64,000 bases of DNA, from positions 310,001-374,000 of the forward strand of contig SAUG01000035.1 in NCBI GenBank assembly GCA_011316305.1. The letters are read 5' to 3'. The first letter of the stretch is position 1; each line of letters starts with the position of its first letter. This stretch comes from Rusavskia elegans. Taxonomy: Eukaryota; Ascomycota; Lecanoromycetes; Teloschistales; Teloschistaceae. Shown here piece by piece: positions 21,845 to 32,086 of this stretch. A model generated the notes under the pieces. The model was not told the DNA's origin, searched no databases, and saw nothing but the letters and a program-made list of their open reading frames with translations. Position numbers and translations under genes: made by a program.

Positions 21845-22895
21845 TCTCACGTTCAACAACGTAGAACAAATAGTCAGACGACGAAGAGCAGTGGCCTTTA
21901 AGCAAGGTCGCCGCACAGAGACAAGATTTTAAAGGAAGAGCACATCCACAATATGGACAACCACTGGACTCATGATATAAAAGCGGGTCTCGATAAGCCG
22001 GACCCAATACCCGCAGTAGGCGAGCGTTATTGTGGCACTATTGTTCCCATCCTTTGGCGCAAAAAGGCGACACGAACTCGTTGAAATACCGTGGATTCTG
22101 AGATCTTCAGCTACGTCCCTCTTACCTCCTCGTACAAAGCTTCTTGTTCCAGTCTTTGTTACGCTTTTGTTAGGAGAATGGGCCAAGGTTACTTCTTGAT
22201 ATCGACAAGCGATAGAGACAACGTTACAGCCAGTCTCTCTTCCGATTCCCGCCAATCTGTCAGATAACAAAAGCGCTCGCTTTATAAAAGTCGCGCACGG
22301 CGAAGGTAGCTCCGTCCCAGATAAACGACTGTAGAACAAGGGAACCGTTTGGCAAGCAAGCAAAACAGTATCTGACCGTAAGAAAGAGAAATGTTGTACT
22401 TTGATCCTTGCCCCGACTCGTCTCATCACCACCCGACCTTGGATTACGCGTCGATATAGCGAACAACTGGCAACGAGGTGCCATCCAATACTAGCAGTGC
22501 TCGTGTAAAGTTGCAGATACCCAGAGTTAAGTCGAATACCGCGACTGCTAATCCTTCTGGCTCAACAAGAACACATCGACAACTCGATGTATGGAAATGG
22601 ATTACCACAACTCGGTGTACGTACGGACAGTTCCGTAAACAGAGGTGTTACGCGAGCCCAGTGAGTTGAAATGTATACGACTGATTAAGAGATGATTCGA
22701 GACGGTCTCCTTCATGAGGTCTTGAACCGTGGTGGTTGATGGTGGACACACGCGCCGCCGACGGCAACAGCGCTAGAGTAGAGCAGCGTCCTCTCCATAG
22801 AGCCTTCCATGTTGAACTACAGGAACGACCGCATACTGACCATAGCTTTTATAAAGGTGTCAGAGGAGTCCCGTCCTGGTCGTGCATGAAATAGG
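21845..22895. other. intergenic region between divergent genes
   Basis: About 1 kb. Overlapping ORFs in several frames (for example 22432-21929 minus) lack recognisable patterns. It probably holds the promoters of both flanking genes. Nothing specific seen. Confidence 0.4.
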
Positions 22896-23579
22896 ATGGG
22901 TCTGCCCCCGCCAAGGCAAGACCAAGCAGCCGCCTCCAATCAGCGGAGCCCCCCGACGGATCCACCTCCCACGTCCACTATTAAGGACTTGCCTCTCCCG
23001 CCTTTGTCGTCGACCTATTCTTTCTACGTCCATAAACCTTCGCATACATCTGGAGACCTAGTTCTCTACAACAGTATCGACAAGGCTTTGGTATACCGTG
23101 TCGCCACACATTCCCATCGCCCTTTCTCGAAATCCCCAAACCTTTACGTCTACCGCGGCCCTCAGAAACCCAAATCGCTTGCAAGATCCTCCACAACCCA
23201 TCAAGATAATGAATCCAAACCAGGCGACATACCTCTCGCCACAGCTAGGCTCCGCAGACTTTCTTCCACCATCCCACTGGCCATCAACAATCGCTCCGTT
23301 GAGTTGCAGCGACGTACCCTTGGTTTCTACAAATACGCCATCGTATGGCATAGCTCCCGAGGAAACATGAGATGGAAGTACGGCAGATTATCCTTGGATA
23401 TGCAGCTAGTCGATGAGAAGGGAACGCTTCTGGGTGGTTTCGATTCCAAGCACGGCAGTGATGGCAGGGTTGGCAGACTTTGGGTGCAGGATGTTGAAGA
23501 GGAGGCAGTCAAGCACTGGGTGGATGAAGCTGTCAGCGTCGCCTTGGCCACTCTCACGGGATTGCTTTCCAGAGGCTGA
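22896..23579 (+). CDS. conserved-looking hypothetical protein, 227 aa
   Basis: Uninterrupted ORF from ATG (MGLPPPRQDQ) to TGA, without introns. A Pro-rich N-terminus of about 35 residues is followed by a beta-rich region: STYSFYVHKPSHTSGDLVLY, ALVYRVATHSH, NLYVYRGPQK, then NNRSVELQRRTLGFYKYAIV, RWKYGRLSLDMQLVDEKG and a C-terminal helix HWVDEAVSVALATLTGLL. Alternating strands with W and Y positions resemble the tubby/LURP-one beta-barrel type, but that is only an impression. No signal peptide or membrane segment. Function unknown to me. Confidence 0.65.
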   Translation: MGLPPPRQDQAAASNQRSPPTDPPPTSTIKDLPLPPLSSTYSFYVHKPSHTSGDLVLYNSIDKALVYRVATHSHRPFSKSPNLYVYRGPQKPKSLARSSTTHQDNESKPGDIPLATARLRRLSSTIPLAINNRSVELQRRTLGFYKYAIVWHSSRGNMRWKYGRLSLDMQLVDEKGTLLGGFDSKHGSDGRVGRLWVQDVEEEAVKHWVDEAVSVALATLTGLLSRG

Positions 23580-24513
23580 GTCGGAGCAAGTGGTACGGGC
23601 TCTTATGGATTCCCAATCACCGTGTACGATACTCCTGATCCGTCTGCTGGCTCAGACGTACAACGACCGCTATCACCACAAGTCGGCTACTGGTCCAAAG
23701 CTATAACTTACAGCTTTGACTGTAAAATCCTAACGGTGAAGGATCCTCAGGGAATGGTACATGAATTGCATTTGTGATACAAAGGATTCAAATTCCAAGC
23801 TGCCGTCGTTCATCATACCGACATGTTGCTGCACACTGCTCTTTACATCCATTGCCCGATCATATATCCCTTTTCCAGTCAATTCGGCGGTCGACCTATG
23901 GGACTCAATTTGAGCCTAATTTGGTTGGATGAATACCTTGCGACAGGGTTTGAAATGGTCAACTTTAATTTTAGCGCTGGACCGCCGAATTGACAGAAAA
24001 AGGGAGAGTCCAGAACGTTGTAACTGATCTCAAAGCGGCTCATTTAATGGATCATAAAGCAGGGTAAAAGCGTGGAGTGCCTCGATGAAGCCACAATATC
24101 GGGACTCGGGAAAATTGCGCCAAGACCATGTCACGTTTCGCCATGCGCAGTCGGAGCGAGGATTCCGACGGGCCGCTCTGGCGGAAGATTGGCTGTCGTG
24201 CTCTCTTTATCCCGTCCCTTGCAGTCGGCTTGGCCGCTAAGACTTACGGTTCCTGTGAGTGTGAATCCTCCCCCTCCTTTGAGTCCAATACGAGTGTCAC
24301 TGTCTTCACCAGGTTGGACGCTTCTTCAAGTGCTGCAGTAGCCTCTCCCTCGCTTTCTTCTCCTTTCCCTTCTGCGACCACCTACTTGACCTCTACTGTT
24401 TCGAGTTGGTTTCCGTTCTCCAATGCTTTTTCTACCGGATAATGTCATAAAGGACGCACTCAATTCGTGGTTGACCCTCCGCCAAGTGGAGAAGTGACCT
24501 CACAACAGGAAAA
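23580..24513. other. intergenic region upstream of urc4
   Basis: About 930 bases. Overlapping plus-strand ORFs at 24072-24442 are Ser-rich and low complexity, and I cannot support them as genes. The end of the region should contain the urc4 promoter and leader. Confidence 0.4.
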
Positions 24514-26169
24514 ATGGGGCTTTTCAACCGGAAGAGCAAAGTTGATGCCGCCTCTGTTGCCTCCAAAGACTCCCGCACCACAGCCAACCCACAATCCCCG
24601 CCACCAAGCAAGACGATGAACGGTATCTCGTCCTTTCCGTCCATCTCGACGGCCAACATCGCACTCCCTCCACCCCCAGACCCTGCCCGAGACCCGGCCG
24701 CGTATCTACGAAGCATTCATGCTGTCCGAGAGAGGTCTCGTCTCGTCCATGAAAAGGCCAAGCGAAATAACTTGATCCATTTTGATGTCGACCCGACCAA
24801 GTTTGGAGAGACCGCAGCCTACATTGTCTCAATTATCAAGGTATGGGAGCATCGGAAGCCACTCGCTCGCGATTGCAGGCCTCAAATAATGCTTTAGTAG
24901 CGAGACTTTGCTCCCGAGTACAACACCATCCCTCCGCATGGACGCTGGCAGCACTTTGATGTTGGAGGACGACACCGAATCGATCAACTGCTCACCTCAT
25001 GGCCCTCAAAGATCGATGCCCAAGAACGCACTCGACGGCTACTAGACCTTTTCCTTGTCTCCGTCCTGCTCGATGCCGGCGCTGGAACACGATGGTCGTA
25101 TAGATCGAAAGAGTCAGGAAAGACCTACCGCCGCAGTGAAGGGTTAGCTGTTGCCAGCTTGGAGATGTTCAAGGCGGGCTACTTCAGCGGCGATCCCACG
25201 GAGCCATACCAGGTCAACGCTTCCGGCCTTAATCGATTGAGTGTGGGCCAGCTTGCCATCGGCTTGCAGGTTTCCGAGGCTAATCCGTTGGCGGGCATGG
25301 AGGGAAGAGCAAGCCTGCTGGCCAATCTCGGCGAGGCTCTACAGAACACAGAATACTTTGGGTCTACTTCTCGTCCGGGAAACATGCTGGGTAAGATCTC
25401 ATCCCCATCTTCCACGCCCAACCACTAAGACACCATCAGACTATCTCTTGTCCCATCCATCCACGCAAGCTTCATCTGTCCCCGTCATCATGATCCCAAC
25501 TCTATGGAGTGTTCTTATCGATGGTCTTGCTGGCATCTGGCCGGCATCACGGACACAAGTGGATGGCATCTCCCTAGGCGATGCATGGCCTTGTTCTTCC
25601 ATGCCATCTGCACCTCGAGCCCAGCCCTGGGAGAACATCGTTCCATTTCACAAGCTGACGCAATGGCTCTGTTACTCGCTGATGGGTCCTATGACTCGAC
25701 TGCTGAACGTTCAATTTGCGGGGGTGGATCTGCTCACTGGCCTTCCTGAGTATCGTAATGGCGGATTGCTGATCGATACTGGATTGATCACTCTGAAACC
25801 AGTGGATGCGAAAAGGGGGTTAGACGCCTACCGGAAAAACGCTATGGTCAAGGGCCAGCCTTGTATGGAAGTGGTACCCCTGTTCACCACAGACGACGAT
25901 GTTGTTGTTGAATGGCGTGCACTCACGATCGGCTTCCTCGACGACCTCCATGTTGAGGTCAATCGCCTGCTGAAGCTCGAAGGGTCGGATAAGCTGTCTC
26001 TGGCTCAAATGCTAGAGGCGGGGAGTTGGAAGGTAGGCTATGAACACGATTCCCCACGTGAACGAAGATGGCTGACTGTACAAAGGGAGGTCGCGAGCTC
26101 GCCGAAGTGTCGAGGCCAAATACGAAGCAGCCACCCATCATGATTCTATCTGATGGAACGGTCTTTTGA
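24514..26169 (+). CDS. urc4: Urc4-type uracil catabolism protein (DUF1688)
   Basis: Member of the DUF1688/Urc4 family, needed for the URC route of uracil breakdown in yeasts that have it; its chemical step is not established. CDS join(24514..24840,24901..25390,25440..26032,26086..26169), introns 60, 49 and 53 nt with GT-AG ends, all in frame. The N-terminus (MGLFNRKSKVDAAS) is basic and Ser-rich. The domain starts at DPAAYLRSIHAVRERSRLVH and contains FDVDPTKFGETAAYIVSIIK, HGRWQHFDVGGRHRIDQLL, SVLLDAGAGTRWSYRSKESG, LEMFKAGYFS, HKLTQWLCYSLMGPM and RNGGLLIDTGLI, ending ILSDGTVF. About 497 residues, family-like in length. It is followed 460 bases later by gtr1 on the same strand. No damage seen. 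Confidence 0.93.
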
Positions 26170-26631
26170 ACTTGAATTAGTATCTTACAGGCGGCGCTAA
26201 TCGTCGATTCTATCACTTCTACCACATATTAGCGGCAACGAATACTAGTGGGTAGGGTGGATATTTGGAAGTACTGAGCTACGGAAGCTCCAGTCCTGGT
26301 TCAAGCTAGATAGGAGCAATACCATTATATGCAATTATTCCATGAAACTTAAAATGTGATGTAGCTGATGAGCCAGCTGTACACCATTGTCCTGCTTCAA
26401 AATCATTTGTTGGCTAGACGGGCTGTAAAGACCGCGCAGAGCCGCTGACGCACGGGAGGATCACCAGCCATCATAATGCAAGCTTGAGCTCCTAATTAAA
26501 CACAGCTCTTCCCAGAGCTCAATTATGCATAGGACCACTGCACTCCCACAGCTTCTCGCGTCATCGACCTCATCCAGCCACGACCCGAGGCTTGCGGACG
26601 TCACACGACCTTCTCCAGTGCCGAAAAAATC
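26170..26631. other. intergenic region between urc4 and gtr1
   Basis: About 460 bases, likely the urc4 3' UTR and gtr1 promoter. No ORF, repeat or site is supported. Confidence 0.4.
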
Positions 26632-27777
26632 ATGGAGACGTCAAAGAAGGTCAAACAGCAGAAAAAGAAGGTCCTGTTGATGGGCAAAAGTGGAGCTGGG
26701 AAATCATCTATGCGCAGCATCATCTTCAGCAATCACGTCGCAAAGGACGTTCGCAGGCTAGGCGCCACCATTGACGTCGACAAGAAAAGAGTCAAGTTCT
26801 TGGGCAATCTACTGCTCGATATCTGGGATTGCGGGGGGTTTGCGCCCAACTATCAACTTTTGCGTCCTTTTCACTGCTAATACCCGTATCAGGCAAGATG
26901 CTTTCACAGAGAGTTATCTGACATCCCAAAAGTCCTACGTCTTCGGAGATGTGGGCGTCTTAATCTACGTCTTTGATGTTGAGTCATCAGACTTCACCGA
27001 CGGCGCTCGTGGCAACTCCGATCGCGACCTGCAGACCTACGGTTCTATCATCTCGGCGCTCGACGAATACTCCCCTAATGCACGCATTTTCACTCTGGTA
27101 CACAAAATGGACCTTGTTGCGAACGAATATCGCAACGAGGTCATCAGATCCAAAACCGCTGCCATCACTGCTCGAAGCGGTCGCTTTGCTCGAACGATTG
27201 GTACATATGCAACCAGTATCTGGGACGAGACGCTCTACCGAGCCTGGGGCAGCATAGTGAACAGCTTAATACCGAATCTCGATATCGTGGAAGATGGATT
27301 GAAGGATCTGCAGAGGGTGACAGAGGCAGAAGAGGTCGTACTGTTTGAGCAAAATACCTTTCTGACCGTCACCAGAGTCAGCTCGGAAGTTGGAGATGAG
27401 AATCCTAGGGGGGATCGCTACGAGCGACTGAGCAATATCATCAAGACGTTCAAGAATTCACTCTCGTAAGTCATTTATAACGGACGATGGGCTCAAGTAG
27501 GGCTCAGGAGAGTGACGCTATACTAATAGGACACAGAAGTTACACCGAATCCAATTCATCGCATCAGTTCGACTCGTTCACGATCAAGACAGGCATCTTC
27601 AATCTCATCATCAACCGCCTTACCTACAACACCTACGTTCTTGTCGTCTTCCCACCCGGTGAAGCAGAACTCCAGTGTGCTAGACTGAACATCCTCTCTG
27701 CCAAAGACGAATTCGCGAGGATCGAGAGCGTCGCTGAAGGGGCTGACGATGACTTTCGAAATCTGAGAGGGAAATAA
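26632..27777 (+). CDS. gtr1: Gtr1-type Rag GTPase
   Basis: Rag-family GTPase (RagA/B orthologue) that with Gtr2 sits on the vacuole and signals amino-acid sufficiency to TORC1. CDS join(26632..26837,26893..27465,27537..27777), introns 55 and 71 nt. The start ATG ([13 protein letters not shown]) precedes the P-loop GKSGAGKSS directly. Switch II DCGGQ is formed across the first intron. Further motifs: [17 protein letters not shown], the G4-like HKMDLV, and the Rag C-terminal roadblock-like half ([32 protein letters not shown]). About 339 residues. Its neighbour downstream is a Ypq-type vacuolar amino-acid transporter, functionally related, though linkage may be chance. Confidence 0.95.
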
Positions 27778-28427
27778 CGAGCCGTCCAAGCGGAATATTC
27801 TGGCTCTGCAAGGGATAAACATGACCAAGAGTACTCAGACGTGGATGCTGGATGGTGTATTGGCGTACTTTGCTTGGGACTCATTCAGGATACCAGAGCA
27901 TTGGCGTTCATGGCGGGTGCATTTTAGAGACTTAGATAGGAGAAAGTATTGGCGTCTTATGGCAGGATCACTGCATCGTAAGTATCAGATCTAGGCATTA
28001 CCAATGAAAATCCAGAGATCTAATCCGAGTAGCGTCTGAGATCTGGCTGAGTACTGTGAAGTATGTTGTTGAGTGTACTGACCTCTATCTTCTACGCTCC
28101 ATATGAAGACTGCCAATAACTCGACTTTCAAATATTGTCCTAATGTCACTGCAAGCCGAGAACGCGGCTTTCCATTGTGAGCGGCTGAGACTTCCTTATC
28201 GGGATCTAGCTTCATGTACCCCAGACTCTTACGTAATCCTGGTGGAAAAATACATCTTGATGATCTTCATCCCAAGCTTTGAGTCAGTACTGGAATCCCC
28301 CGCCTCCCCTCATGTCGCAATAAACCATGGGATACATTGGCTTTTACTTCTTTCATCTAAATACTCAACCGTGGTACTAGCTTTGAAGTGGGAACTAAAG
28401 ATGTTTTTTGCATCACCTAAGGTCGGT
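27778..28427. other. intergenic region between gtr1 and the PQ-loop gene
   Basis: About 650 bases. Short ORFs on both strands show no family pattern. Likely holds the gtr1 3' UTR and the downstream promoter. Confidence 0.4.
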
Positions 28428-29545
28428 ATGGACATCGAAGCCCTGAGTGGCATCTGTGGGCGAGTACACCGAGCTTTTCCGATGCAGGGACCGATCAGCT
28501 GACGAAAATCGCGTATAGGTGTATCTCAATCGCATGCTGGATCGTCGTCTTCTCGCCTCAGATCATCGAAAACTTCCGTCGACATTCCGCCGATGGCCTG
28601 TCTCTCATCTTCATCATCATCTGGCTCGCAGGCGATGTCTTTAATATCCTTGGCGCAGTGCTCCAGGGAGTTATTCCCACCATGACCATCCTCGCAGTCT
28701 ACTACACCCTGGCGGACATTGTTCTTCTTGGCCAGTGCTTCTATTACCGTGGCTTTACACTCTCTGACGCTCAGCCCACATCGGACGAAGAAGCCATTGT
28801 CGACGAAGAGACGGAAGACTCCCCGCTGCTCGCACACGATTCGACTACTACAAGACCTACAAGCCGTCCCACCGCGGCTGATGCTGACAGGAATCGCAGA
28901 TCATCTTCGTTCTCGTCCTTCCACAGTCATCTAAACCAAGTGGACGCAGCCCACCTCTCTCCAGTGACGCCTTTGATCCCCTCCTCTAAGCCAACGGTAG
29001 ATCTCCCTGCTGTATCTGCCGGCGCCTCGGCTTCGCCTCTCCGAACGTTTGTGCTGAACGCCATTGCTCTGATCCTGGTGTGCGCTGCCGGTGTACTAGG
29101 CTGGTTCCTTTCCGTTCGCTCTTCGCAGGGCCAACAGTCCCATGATACTTCACCTATCTCAGCACGTGAAACCGAAGCTATACGCTTCGACCTTTGGGGA
29201 CAGATCTTCGGCTATCTATGCGCCGCGCTCTACCTTGGCTCTCGTGTGCCACAACTGCTCCTCAACTACCGCCGAAAAAGCACTGAAGGTGTTAGCATGC
29301 TCTTCTTCCTTTTTGCATGCGTAGGCAATTTGACCTACGTCATGAGCATTCTCGCTTATGAGCCCGAATGCGCCAAATTGGAGCGAGTATACAGAGCCAT
29401 ACAGTGCGAAGAGGGGGAATGGAGCTCTGACTACCGAAGATATATACTTGTCAATACCAGCTGGCTCATAGGGAGCGCCGGAACGCTTTTACTGGACATG
29501 ATGATCTTTGCGCAATTTTGGATCTACCGGACGAATGTCAAATAA
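28428..29545 (+). CDS. PQ-loop vacuolar basic amino-acid transporter (Ypq1 type)
   Basis: Seven-helix PQ-loop protein of the Ypq/Rtc2 (PQLC2) family, which moves lysine or arginine across the vacuolar membrane. CDS join(28428..28459,28519..29545), about 352 residues. It starts MDIEALSGICG; the two PQ motifs lie in SPQIIENFRRHSADGLS and SRVPQLLLNYRRKSTEGVS, each followed by hydrophobic helices. A long Ser/Asp/Glu-rich cytosolic loop (DEEAIVDEETEDSPLLAHDS) separates the halves; the DSPLL stretch resembles an acidic dileucine vacuolar sorting signal. The single intron joins in frame only with a GC donor (GCGAGT at 28460) and TATAG acceptor. Family members begin similarly, which supports this start. 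Confidence 0.88.
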
Positions 29546-30210
29546 ACGTGGTTTTCGTTCGATCTATTTCTTATGAAAGAGTACCCGTGTCAGCTACCTC
29601 GATGCTACACACGTATCCGTTTTAGAGAGCGAATTCAGCCCAATATTGTGACTTACAAGGACCAGATCATCGGTGGCCAGAGCTGTGCATCTAGGATGGC
29701 CAATAGCTCGGACTGGAGAGGATGCCTTATTGTCCGCCTAATGACCAACGGCACGGTGTCGCAGAAGTCTTAGGAAGAACAATGAAGAGTGCAAAAATGG
29801 AGTTTTTCGGCGGCTGAAATGTACGCACATCGCGTGCGTTGAAATCGCCTACGAGAGAGAGGCTGAGCTTCTCCGTCTTCTCTGCGACTCCGCGAGTGCC
29901 CTTCATATTGCGCACGACCAGTGTTTCAAAGGATATTGACACTCTCAGCGGTCAGGGGCGCTCCCCGCCATGGGGGGCCTTATTGGGGGCGATTTGGCCC
30001 CTATCCGCGAATCATAGGGCTCCATATCGGAAAGCTGAAAAGGTACCTGGAGACTGTTGCGACTATCAATCTCCTAAAATCTATCAATCTCCTAAAAATC
30101 CACTCTTTCCTTTTCCAATCTTGTGCAGCAGGTTCGGCCAGAAACACGCTCTCTAACAGCTTTTCTGAAGCGACTCTCTCCGTCGATTTTGCAATCCATT
30201 CTTTTCCTTC
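29546..30210. other. intergenic region upstream of the bestrophin-like gene
   Basis: About 660 bases. It contains a short direct repeat of ATCAATCTCCTAAA at about 30065-30094. Overlapping small ORFs are not supported. Likely promoter for the next gene. Confidence 0.4.
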
Positions 30211-31666
30211 ATGATGTTCAACACCAACACCACCAGTTTGCAAGAATCGGATGCACTCGGGAAACCGCTATATGTCAACATCAACTCCCAGGCAACGTCG
30301 CTCCGGCAACCATCCCCAATGCCAGGGCCGAAGCGTCCTGGACATCTTCGACACAAGAGTAGCATCCGGACCGGGGACTCGTTCACCAAACCTCGGGACA
30401 TTGAAAAGCATTCGAAGCTATCATACTTCCTGCGCATGCATGGCAGCATCACCCCTCGAATGCTTGTACCTCTAGGCTTCATCGGACTATGGACGACACT
30501 CATCACCTGAATCTCGGAACTCGTCTACGAACTCGTCGTATCCGAGATCCTTCTCACCGTGCTTGGTTTCGTGGTCGGCTTGGGCATCTCCTTCCGTACC
30601 TCGAGCGCCTATGAACGATATGTCGACGGTCGCAAAATCTGGGCCCAGCTCAGCCAGACATCCCGGGATCTTGCCCGCCACATCTGGATCCATGTCGACG
30701 AACGCCACGATGCAGATGCTCAACTGGGGAAAGCAGACCTACTTGGGAAAGTGACTGCTCTAAACCTCATCCTCGCCTTTGCCGTGTCGTTGAAGCATCG
30801 GCTCCGGTTCGAACCGTATGCGCAGTATGAAGATCTTGAGCAACTAGTCGGACATCTTTCGACATTCGCAGGAGATGCATTCGATCCCGAAACATCCGAA
30901 ATGAAGCCCAAGACCAACTGGAAGCGAGGAGGCGAGTACCTTGGCCTCACCTTTGCCGAGTCCAACCCCCGGAAAGCGATCAAGAGATCGAAAAAGAACC
31001 TCGGGCATCTACCGTTGGAGATTCTGACGTATCTGTCGGTGTACGTCAATGCGACCGTCAAAGGCGGACAGCTCCCTGGAGGCGTGCAAGAAGCCATGGT
31101 CATGGTAAGTTCTATCCTTTCCCCTCAAACCCCCCAATATCGTGTCCACCCACTAACACACTCCCCAGGCCAACCTTGCCTCCCTCAACGAAGTGCTCGC
31201 TGGCACGGAACGGGTGCTCAACACGCCGCTCCCCATGGCGTACAGCATTGCCATCTCGCAAATAACGTGGGTCTACGTAATCATGCTACCGTTCCAGCTC
31301 TGGCACGCCCTCCGGTGGATCACCATCCCCGGCACCATCGTCGGCGCCTACATTATCCTGGGTATCGCGGCCATCGGGCGCGAAATCGAAAACCCGTTCG
31401 GCCGAGATGGAAATGATCTACCGCTCGATAAGTTCTGTGAAGCATTGGAGGACGAGTTGAATGTGATTGCGGCGAGGAAACCACCGAGGATGGAGGATTT
31501 CATCGCGACGGAGGATAACTCGGTCATGTTTGACAGCAGCTACCCAGCCCTTGCTATGAAGAGTACTGAGGATATCCGGGCTGGGTTGAGGGCGAGGACG
31601 AATGTTAGGGCGGGGGCTATGAGGGAGAGTGAAATGCGTGCGAACGGAGAGAAGGCGGAGGTATGA
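30211..31666 (+). CDS. bestrophin-like anion channel family protein with an in-frame TGA
   Basis: Member of the bestrophin/UPF0187 (RFP-TM) membrane family, expected to form a chloride-type channel. CDS join(30211..31104,31169..31666), intron 64 nt, about 463 codons. After a Ser/Pro-rich N-terminus come LSYFLRMHGSITPRMLVPLG, LLTVLGFVVGLGISFRTSSA, YERYVDGRKIWAQL, LGHLPLEILTYLS and LPFQLWHALRWITIPGT, then GREIENPFGRDGNDLPLDKF, all typical of the fungal branch. A TGA at 30508-30510 interrupts WTTLIT*ISELV in an otherwise intact frame, where relatives usually carry a Cys. It could be a true nonsense change, a sequence error or an RIP effect on an earlier Trp. I call it CDS because nothing else is broken. 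Confidence 0.8.
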
Positions 31667-32086
31667 GGCATCCTTATTTTCTCTTCGGTTCTTCGGGGTT
31701 GAGAAAAAGGGTCGGGGAGGAGCATTCCGACGCGGCAGTATATTTTACAGTATACCGTACATAGGTATGAGATTTGTAGAGATAGCTAGTGCGAGATAAG
31801 GAGCAAGATTTCTTGTGTTATCAATGCTGCCTGATGCTCTACGAGGTTGATGCCTTCAAAATGATGTGCTTGTTCAATGACGCAAGAACTGAGCCATCTA
31901 TAGCGAGCGTATACAAGGGCGTATCGGCTCTAGTTATTGGTGAGGTTGATATATCTCTGCCAAGACCTGGACGCAATTAAGCAAACATTTGCCACTCGAC
32001 TGACCACTACAGCCGATCCATCCCAGGATGTCTCGGTTTATTTTCATGTCTCCTCCGACGAACAGTAGACCATCATTTCACCCATC
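31667..32086. other. intergenic region upstream of the 5'-nucleotidase gene
   Basis: About 420 bases without a supported ORF. Likely carries the bestrophin-like 3' UTR and the next promoter. Confidence 0.4.
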
